64,000 nt of DNA from Egibacteraceae bacterium (GTDB lineage Bacteria; Actinomycetota; Nitriliruptoria; Euzebyales; Egibacteraceae): the NCBI GenBank assembly GCA_035540635.1, contig DATLGH010000033.1, forward strand, positions 25,256 to 89,255. The letters are read 5' to 3'. Below, in pieces: positions 57,256 to 64,000 of this stretch. The stretch's first letter is position 1. Each line of letters starts with the position of its first letter. Under the pieces are notes generated by a model. It was not told the origin of the DNA. It searched no databases and saw nothing but the letters and a program-made list of their open reading frames with translations. Position numbers and translations under genes: made by a program.

Positions 57256-57546
57256 CTAGAGGCCTGCTTCGAAGATGTCGATCGACTCGCCTTCGGCGAG
57301 GGTCACGATCGCGCGCTTGGTGTCCTTGCGCTTGCCGTACTTGAGGCCGAAGCGCTTCTTCTTCCCGGCCCGGTTCATCGTGTTCACGCTCGCGACCTTC
57401 ACGCCGAAGACCGCCTCGACCGCCTGCTTGATCTCGGTCTTGTTCGACTTGGGGTGGACGAGGAAGGTGTACCGGCCCTCGTCGAGCAGCGCGTAGCTCT
57501 TCTCGCTCACCACCGGGGCGATGATGACGTCCCTGTGACTCTCCAC
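57256..57546 (-). CDS. rplW: 50S ribosomal protein L23
   Basis: 96 residues. [54 protein letters not shown] is the typical L23 fold, and [22 protein letters not shown] the end. L23 is the tunnel-exit dock for SRP and trigger factor. GTG 57546 shares one base with the rplD stop; longer frames run antisense to rplD. Confidence 0.98.
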   Translation of the reverse strand: MESHRDVIIAPVVSEKSYALLDEGRYTFLVHPKSNKTEIKQAVEAVFGVKVASVNTMNRAGKKKRFGLKYGKRKDTKRAIVTLAEGESIDIFEAGL

Positions 57547-58223
57547 TATGCGGTCACCTCCACGAGGTCGGCCCGACGGCCGGTTCCGACGTAGTCGAGG
57601 GCCTCGCGCTGGAACACCACGACGTCGCTGCAGAGCACGTCGTAGGTGTTGAGCTGGTCGACGGTCAGGAGATGGACGCCGGAGAGGTTGCGGAAGCTCT
57701 TCCCGACGAGCTCGTCGCGGCTGGCGAGCACGAGCAGGACCTTGCGGTCGGCGAGGTCGAGCGCCCGCAGGAAGGCGACGGCGTCCTTCGTGCGCGGGGC
57801 GTCGAAGGACAACCCGGCGACCACGCGGACGGCCCGCTCGCGCGCACGGTCCGACAGCGCCGAGCGCAGGGCGAGCCGCTTGAGCTTCTTCGACACGCGC
57901 TTCGTGTGGTTCTGCTCGCCCGTGGGCCCGTGCGCGATCCCCCCGCCGGTCCACTGCGGCGCCCGGATGGAGCCTTGCCGCGCCCGTCCGGTGCCCTTCT
58001 GGCGCCACGGCTTGCGCCCGCCGCCGCGCACCTCCCCGCGGGTCTTCGTCTTCGACGTGCCGCTGCGGGCGGCGGCGAGCTGTGCCGTCACCACCTGGTG
58101 CATCGCGGCGGTGTGCACCTCGGCGCCGAAAAGCTCGGGGTCGAGGTCGACGGTGCCGTCGGTCTCCCCGGAGGGCGTGTAGAGGTCGACGGTGAGGTGG
58201 TCGCCTGGCGATTCGCTGGACAT
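57546..58223 (-). CDS. rplD: 50S ribosomal protein L4
   Basis: 225 residues. [57 protein letters not shown] (about 45-100) is the extended loop that reaches the peptide tunnel; the globular part follows to [11 protein letters not shown]. In E. coli L4 represses its own operon; no comparable leader was found before rpsJ here. Its ATG overlaps the rplC stop as TGATG. Confidence 0.98.
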   Translation of the reverse strand: MSSESPGDHLTVDLYTPSGETDGTVDLDPELFGAEVHTAAMHQVVTAQLAAARSGTSKTKTRGEVRGGGRKPWRQKGTGRARQGSIRAPQWTGGGIAHGPTGEQNHTKRVSKKLKRLALRSALSDRARERAVRVVAGLSFDAPRTKDAVAFLRALDLADRKVLLVLASRDELVGKSFRNLSGVHLLTVDQLNTYDVLCSDVVVFQREALDYVGTGRRADLVEVTA

Positions 58224-58873
58224 CAGGCACTCCCTGCCGCGGCCGCGGTGCGCGGCTTGGCGGTGTCGCGGACGATGACGAGCGCGCCGCTCGGGCCCGG
58301 GACGGCCCCCTTGATGAGCAGGAGGTTGCGCTCGGTGTCCACGCCGACGAGCTCGAGGCGCTGCACGGTGACCCGCTCGCCACCAAGGCGGCCCGCCATC
58401 CGCGTGCCGGGGAAGACCCGGGCCGGCGTGGCGCAGGCGCCGATGGCGCCCGGCGCGCGGTGGACCTTGTGCACGCCGTGGCCGCCGCCGAGCCCGGCGA
58501 AGCCGTGACGCTTCATGACGCCGGCGAAGCCCTTGCCCTTGCTCGTCCCCGTCGCGTCGACGAGCTCACCGACGCTGAACTGCCCGACGGTGAGCGTGTC
58601 GCCCGGCTGGTGCTCGCCCTCGAGCTCGAACTCCACGAGGTGGCGGGTCGGCGCAACCCCCGCCTTCGCGAAGTGCCCGGCGAGCGGCTTGTTCGCCCGC
58701 TTGCGCGCACCGAAGCCGAGCTGCACCGCGGCGTAGCCGTCGCGCTCGGCGGTACGGACCTGCGTCACGGGACACGGGCCGGCGCGCACGACGGTGACCG
58801 GCACGACGAGACCTTCGTGATCGAAGATCTGCGTCATCCCGAGCTTCTCCCCGAGAATCCCTCTGACTGACAT
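58223..58873 (-). CDS. rplC: 50S ribosomal protein L3
   Basis: 216 residues. [30 protein letters not shown] starts the fold, and [58 protein letters not shown] (about 115-172) is the L3 signature with the tryptophan-finger loop near the peptidyl-transferase centre. Downstream of a 154-base gap that follows rpsJ. Confidence 0.98.
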   Translation of the reverse strand: MSVRGILGEKLGMTQIFDHEGLVVPVTVVRAGPCPVTQVRTAERDGYAAVQLGFGARKRANKPLAGHFAKAGVAPTRHLVEFELEGEHQPGDTLTVGQFSVGELVDATGTSKGKGFAGVMKRHGFAGLGGGHGVHKVHRAPGAIGACATPARVFPGTRMAGRLGGERVTVQRLELVGVDTERNLLLIKGAVPGPSGALVIVRDTAKPRTAAAAGSA

Positions 58874-58950
58874 GCCCTTCTCTCCATCTGTCGTGAGGCG
58901 CCTGTCCCTACCGGCCCGGTGCCCACCGCAGAGGGGTCAGGTCACGGGTC

Positions 58951-59012
58951 GGGCCACCGTGGTGGAGGCGATCCTAAGAGGCCGTACCCGGGAGCCGGAA
59001 CCACGGTGGCCC
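58951..59012 (-). promoter_or_regulatory. 12-bp inverted repeat with an internal -10-like box between rpsJ and rplC
   Basis: GGGCCACCGTGG at 58951-58962 pairs perfectly with CCACGGTGGCCC at 59001-59012 across a 38-base loop. Inside the loop the minus strand carries TAGGAT (58976-58971), a good actinobacterial -10 box; the best -35 (TTCCGG) is poor. The 154-base gap therefore holds either an internal promoter for rplC onward, an mRNA structure for control or attenuation, or both. Confidence 0.5.
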
Positions 59013-59027
59013 GGCCTCCATGGACAA

Positions 59028-59336
59028 CTACAGCTTGATCTCGATGTCGACACCGGCCGGCAGGTCCAGGCGCATCAGCGAGTCCACCGTCTTCTGTGTC
59101 GGGTCGTGGATGTCGATGAGCCGCTTGTGCGTGCGCATCTCGAAGTGCTCGCGCGAGTCCTTGTACTTGTGGGGCGAGCGGATCACGCAGTAGACGTTGC
59201 GCTCCGTCGGGAGCGGCACGGGACCGGTGATCCGAGCCCCCGTGCGCTCGACCGTGTCGACGATCTTGCGCGCCGACTGGTCGATGATCTCGTGATCGTA
59301 GGCCTTGAGCCTGATCCTGATCTTGTTGTCCGCCAT
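59028..59336 (-). CDS. rpsJ: 30S ribosomal protein S10
   Basis: 102 residues. [41 protein letters not shown] and [41 protein letters not shown] are the family blocks; the sequence also forms the NusE transcription antitermination partner of NusB. It lies just 6 bases after tuf, so the str and S10 operons are continuous here. Confidence 0.99.
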   Translation of the reverse strand: MADNKIRIRLKAYDHEIIDQSARKIVDTVERTGARITGPVPLPTERNVYCVIRSPHKYKDSREHFEMRTHKRLIDIHDPTQKTVDSLMRLDLPAGVDIEIKL

Positions 59337-59342
59337 GCCAGC

Positions 59343-60530
59343 CTACTTGATGATCTTGGTGACGCGGCCGGCGCCGACGGTGCGCCCACCCTCGCGGATG
59401 GCGAAGCGCAGGCCCTCTTCCATGGCGATCGGGGCGATCAGCTCCACGGTCATCTCGGTGTTGTCCCCGGGCATGACCATCTCGGTGCCCTCGGGCAGGT
59501 CCACCGTCCCGGTCACGTCGGTGGTGCGGAAGTAGAACTGCGGACGATAGTTGTCGAAGAACGGCGTGTGCCGCCCGCCCTCGTCCTTGCTCAAGATGTA
59601 CACCTGCGCCTCGAACTGGGTGTGGGGGGTGATCGTGCCCGGCTTGCACAGCACCTGACCGCGCTCCACGTCGTCCTTCTTCGTGCCCCGCAGCAGCACC
59701 CCGATGTTGTCCCCCGCCCTGCCCTCGTCCAGCAGCTTGCGGAACATCTCCACACCGGTCACCGTCGTGGACGTCGTGTCACGGATGCCCACGATCTCCA
59801 CCGTCTCACCCGTCTTGACGACCCCCTGCTCCACCCGACCGGTCACCACCGTGCCCCGACCCGTGATCGAGAACACGTCCTCCACCGGCATCAAGAACGG
59901 CTTGTCGATCTCACGCTCGGGCTCGGGGATGTGCTCATCCACCGCCGCCATCAGCTCCAGGATGTTCTGCTCCCAGGTCTCGTCGCCCTCAAGCGCCCGC
60001 AACGCGCTGCCCTTGATCACCGGGATGTCATCACCGGGGAACTCATAGGAGGAAAGCAGCTCACGCACCTCAAGCTCCACCAGCTCCAACAGCTCCTCGT
60101 CGTCGACCATGTCGGCCTTGTTCAAGAACACCACGATCGAGGGCACCCCCACCTGACGCGCCAGCAGCACATGCTCACGCGTCTGAGGCATCGGCCCGTC
60201 CGCCGCCGACACCACCAAGATCGCCCCGTCCATCTGCGCCGCACCCGTGATCATGTTCTTCACGTAGTCGGCGTGACCCGGACAGTCCACATGCGCGTAA
60301 TGACGGTTCTCCGTCTCATACTCCACATGCGACACCGAGATCGTGATCCCCCGCTCACGCTCCTCCGGCGCCTTGTCGATCTGGTCGAACGGCGTGAACG
60401 CCACATCCGGGTTGTGCTTGTGCAGCACATTGGTGATCGCCGCCGTCAACGTCGTCTTGCCATGATCGATATGGCCGATCGTGCCGATGTTCAGATGCGG
60501 CTTCGTCCGCTCGAACTTTGCCTTCGCCAT
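59343..60530 (-). CDS. tuf: Elongation factor Tu
   Basis: GTPase bringing aminoacyl-tRNA to the ribosome. 395 residues. [17 protein letters not shown] has the P-loop at 19-26, RGITIS is switch [23 protein letters not shown] is switch II, NKAD binds guanine; domains 2 and 3 ([27 protein letters not shown]) follow. It is 2 bases after fusA. The plus strand of this gene shows the typical low base variation of a highly expressed gene. Confidence 0.99.
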   Translation of the reverse strand: MAKAKFERTKPHLNIGTIGHIDHGKTTLTAAITNVLHKHNPDVAFTPFDQIDKAPEERERGITISVSHVEYETENRHYAHVDCPGHADYVKNMITGAAQMDGAILVVSAADGPMPQTREHVLLARQVGVPSIVVFLNKADMVDDEELLELVELEVRELLSSYEFPGDDIPVIKGSALRALEGDETWEQNILELMAAVDEHIPEPEREIDKPFLMPVEDVFSITGRGTVVTGRVEQGVVKTGETVEIVGIRDTTSTTVTGVEMFRKLLDEGRAGDNIGVLLRGTKKDDVERGQVLCKPGTITPHTQFEAQVYILSKDEGGRHTPFFDNYRPQFYFRTTDVTGTVDLPEGTEMVMPGDNTEMTVELIAPIAMEEGLRFAIREGGRTVGAGRVTKIIK

Positions 60531-60532
60531 GT

Positions 60533-62680
<2,148 letters not shown>

Positions 62681-62685
62681 GACTC

Positions 62686-63156
62686 CTACCAGCGGTAGTG
62701 GGCGAAGGCTTTGTTGGCCTCCGCCATCTTGTGGGTGTCTTCCCGGCGCTTGACGGTGGCACCGGTGTTGTTGCTCGCGTCGAGGAGCTCGTTGGCCAGC
62801 CGCTCGGAGATCGTGTGCTCCCGCCGCGCCCGGGAGTACTGCGTGAGCCAGCGCAGCGCGAGCGTGGTACCCCGGCCCTGGCGGACCTCGATTGGCACCT
62901 GGTAGGTCGCGCCGCCGACCCGTCGCGACTTGACCTCGAGCGCCGGCTTGACGTTGTCGAGGCCCTTCTTGAAGGTCTGGACCGGGTCTGCGCCCGTGCG
63001 CTCGCGCATGATCTCGAAGGCGTCGTAGACGATGCGCTCCGCCGTGGAGCGCTTGCCGTCCAGCATGATCTTGTTGATCAGCTGGGTGACGAGCGTGCTG
63101 TCGTGCTTGGGGTCGGCGTCCAGCTTGCGCTTCGGAGCGGGTCCTTTCCGCGGCAT
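62686..63156 (-). CDS. rpsG: 30S ribosomal protein S7
   Basis: 156 residues from ATG 63156. [47 protein letters not shown] opens the fold; the signature includes [24 protein letters not shown], and the end is [19 protein letters not shown]7 nucleates the 30S head and is the translational repressor of the str operon in E. coli. 4 bases after rpsL. Confidence 0.99.
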   Translation of the reverse strand: MPRKGPAPKRKLDADPKHDSTLVTQLINKIMLDGKRSTAERIVYDAFEIMRERTGADPVQTFKKGLDNVKPALEVKSRRVGGATYQVPIEVRQGRGTTLALRWLTQYSRARREHTISERLANELLDASNNTGATVKRREDTHKMAEANKAFAHYRW

Positions 63157-63160
63157 GTAC

Positions 63161-63532
63161 CTACCCCTCCTTCTTCGCGCCGTACTTGGAGCGCGCCTGC
63201 TTGCGGTCGCGCACGCCGGAGGCGTCAAGCGCCGCCCGGACGACCTTGTAGCGCACACCGGGGAGGTCCTTCACACGGCCGCCGCGCACGAGCACGATGG
63301 AGTGCTCCTGGAGGTTGTGGCCCTCGCCGGGGATGTAGGCGGTGACCTCGATGCCCGTGGTCAGACGCACACGGCAGACCTTGCGCAGCGCGGAGTTCGG
63401 CTTCTTCGGGGTGGTCGTGTAGACGCGCGTGCAGACGCCACGACGCTGCGGAGACCCCTTGAGCGCGGGCGTCTTCGCCTTCTCCGCCTTGTCCTGGCGG
63501 CCCTTGCGAACCAGTTGCTGGATGGTCGGCAT
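63161..63532 (-). CDS. rpsL: 30S ribosomal protein S12
   Basis: 123 residues. [58 protein letters not shown] includes the decoding-site KPNS segment with the lysine where streptomycin-resistance changes occur; [26 protein letters not shown] contains the conserved aspartate methylthiolated in many bacteria. Wild-type lysines are present. It is the first gene of the long ribosomal series and has a leader of about 260 bases. Confidence 0.99.
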   Translation of the reverse strand: MPTIQQLVRKGRQDKAEKAKTPALKGSPQRRGVCTRVYTTTPKKPNSALRKVCRVRLTTGIEVTAYIPGEGHNLQEHSIVLVRGGRVKDLPGVRYKVVRAALDASGVRDRKQARSKYGAKKEG

Positions 63533-63801
63533 GCGGTGTCCTCAGTGCGTTCGGTCCGACCCACGGGGCCGGGCGTTCTGGAATAGTACGGCGGCGCAGC
63601 AATTCGGCGGTGATCGGCTCGGAGTGTTTCCCGCTGCGTTCCGCTGGGTCAGTGCGGCGACAACCGCGCGGCTTGGGCCGGCGGGCTGCACCGGAAGGGG
63701 TTCTCCGGTTGTGCCTCAGGCGGGGGGCATGCAGCGGGGACGTACACGAAAGAACCAGGAAAGCACACCCAAACTCGCCCGGGCGTCATCCAGGAACGGC
63801 C

Positions 63802-63830
63802 AGCCTACGTCGCCCCCCATCCACTGTCAA
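63802..63830 (-). promoter_or_regulatory. Promoter of the rpsL-rpsG-fusA-tuf ribosomal operon
   Basis: On the minus strand TTGACA (63830-63825) and TAGGCT (63807-63802) are spaced by exactly 17 bases. A start near 63794 leaves a leader of about 260 bases before rpsL. No gene lies in 63533-64000; the rest of that stretch holds a plus-strand terminator and a pair of direct repeats, and I see no riboswitch or rpoC end. Confidence 0.78.
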
Positions 63831-63842
63831 CCGCCCCTCACG

Positions 63843-63891
63843 CCTGCAAGCCCGCACCTGCCTGCGGGGGGTGCAGGGCTTGCAGGTTTTT
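63843..63891 (+). terminator. Rho-independent terminator on the plus strand
   Basis: CCTGCAAGCCC at 63843-63853 pairs with GGGCTTGCAGG at 63876-63886; CACC (63855-63858) and GGTG (63870-63873) extend the stem. Five T residues follow at 63887-63891. This is a textbook form and the only hairpin with a T-tract I found, yet no plus-strand gene lies before it in the window. Confidence 0.7.
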
Positions 63892-63900
63892 CGCCGACCA

Positions 63901-63987
63901 GCGGCACCACTGGCCCAGGTGCGAGGGCTGGCCGTCGGGGCGGTCGGAGGGGTTAAGGGTTTCCGACTACAAGCGGCACTACTGGCT
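63901..63987. repeat. Imperfect direct repeat upstream of the ribosomal operon promoter
   Basis: GCGGCACCACTGGCC (63901-63915) recurs as GCGGCACTACTGGCT (63973-63987) with two changes. Each is preceded by a similar TTTC(G)CCGAC-type stretch, so the repeat unit may be about 28 bases. The window ends 13 bases later, so more copies may follow. Confidence 0.6.
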
Positions 63988-64000
63988 GGAGGGGCGGGGC

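Noticed and set aside
63429..63956. A 175-codon plus-strand frame before the orphan terminator
   Set aside because: It starts antisense inside rpsL and shows no domain, ribosome site or codon pattern; a non-coding transcript is a better guess than a protein.

Overview
The window is a dense, very high-GC chromosomal segment of an actinobacterium. The gene order glmM ... glmS-acpS-nnrD-alr-hydrolase-tsaE-tsaB-rimI-tsaD ... groES-groEL, next to a single str/S10/spc/alpha ribosomal supercluster, is the actinobacterial layout. Coenzyme F420 genes, a BldD-type regulator with its c-di-GMP motif, -10 boxes of the TAGRNT kind and frequent GTG starts agree with this. Several traits (gene insertions between glmM and glmS, long tails on ribosomal proteins, no infA or map beside adk, SLH domains) suggest a deep-branching lineage such as Nitriliruptoria or Acidimicrobiia rather than Streptomyces or Mycobacterium. 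That placement is inference. I see no rRNA, tRNA, CRISPR array, prophage or intact insertion sequence.

Layout. 1-5.4 kb: a UDP-glucose dehydrogenase (cut by the window edge) is encoded on the minus strand, separated by an SCP2-like gene from a plus-strand UDP-glucuronate decarboxylase; then an amidase, a secreted CAP+SLH protein and a TPR-like protein. 5.5-8.3 kb: groES-groEL under a CIRCE-controlled promoter, divergent from bldD. 8.3-12.1 kb: the tRNA t6A genes tsaE-tsaB-rimI-tsaD plus a GNAT gene, tightly coupled by GTGA overlaps. 12.2-20.4 kb: an enoyl-CoA hydratase, a P1 peptidase, an alpha/beta hydrolase, alr, nnrD, acpS and glmS; a 300-bp gap after nnrD holds a possible HNH-nuclease remnant and a 28-bp tandem duplication. 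20.4-27 kb: a DUF3105 protein, F420 genes cofD-cofE, a short FtsH-like protease, an NCS2 purine permease and a DUF4870 protein.

27-38.5 kb is a self-contained sugar/polyol island: class II aldolase, FGGY kinase, two PfkB kinases, a SorC regulator, an ABC importer without its ATPase, and three zinc-dependent polyol dehydrogenases. Read as a pathway: import, oxidation of a polyol to a ketose, two phosphorylations, aldol cleavage. 38.6-40.6 kb: an ECF-type sigma factor with an NTF2-like tail and a 5'-3' exonuclease gene split by an apparent +1 frameshift.

40.6-63.5 kb, all on the minus strand and transcribed right to left, runs rpsL-rpsG-fusA-tuf-rpsJ-rplC-rplD-rplW-rplB-rpsS-rplV-rpsC-rplP-rpmC-rpsQ-rplN-rplX-rplE-rpsN-rpsH-rplF-rplR-rpsE-rpmD-rplO-secY-adk-rpmJ-rpsM-rpsK-rpsD-rpoA-rplQ-truA-rplM-rpsI-glmM. 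A near-consensus promoter sits about 270 bp upstream of rpsL, and a second consensus-like promoter overlaps the end of truA for rplM-rpsI. L30, S3 and L17 carry long low-complexity C-terminal tails; that of L30 is the most unusual. No clear new defence or mobile system is visible; the most notable items are these tails, the split exonuclease, the polyol island, and the nuclease remnant.
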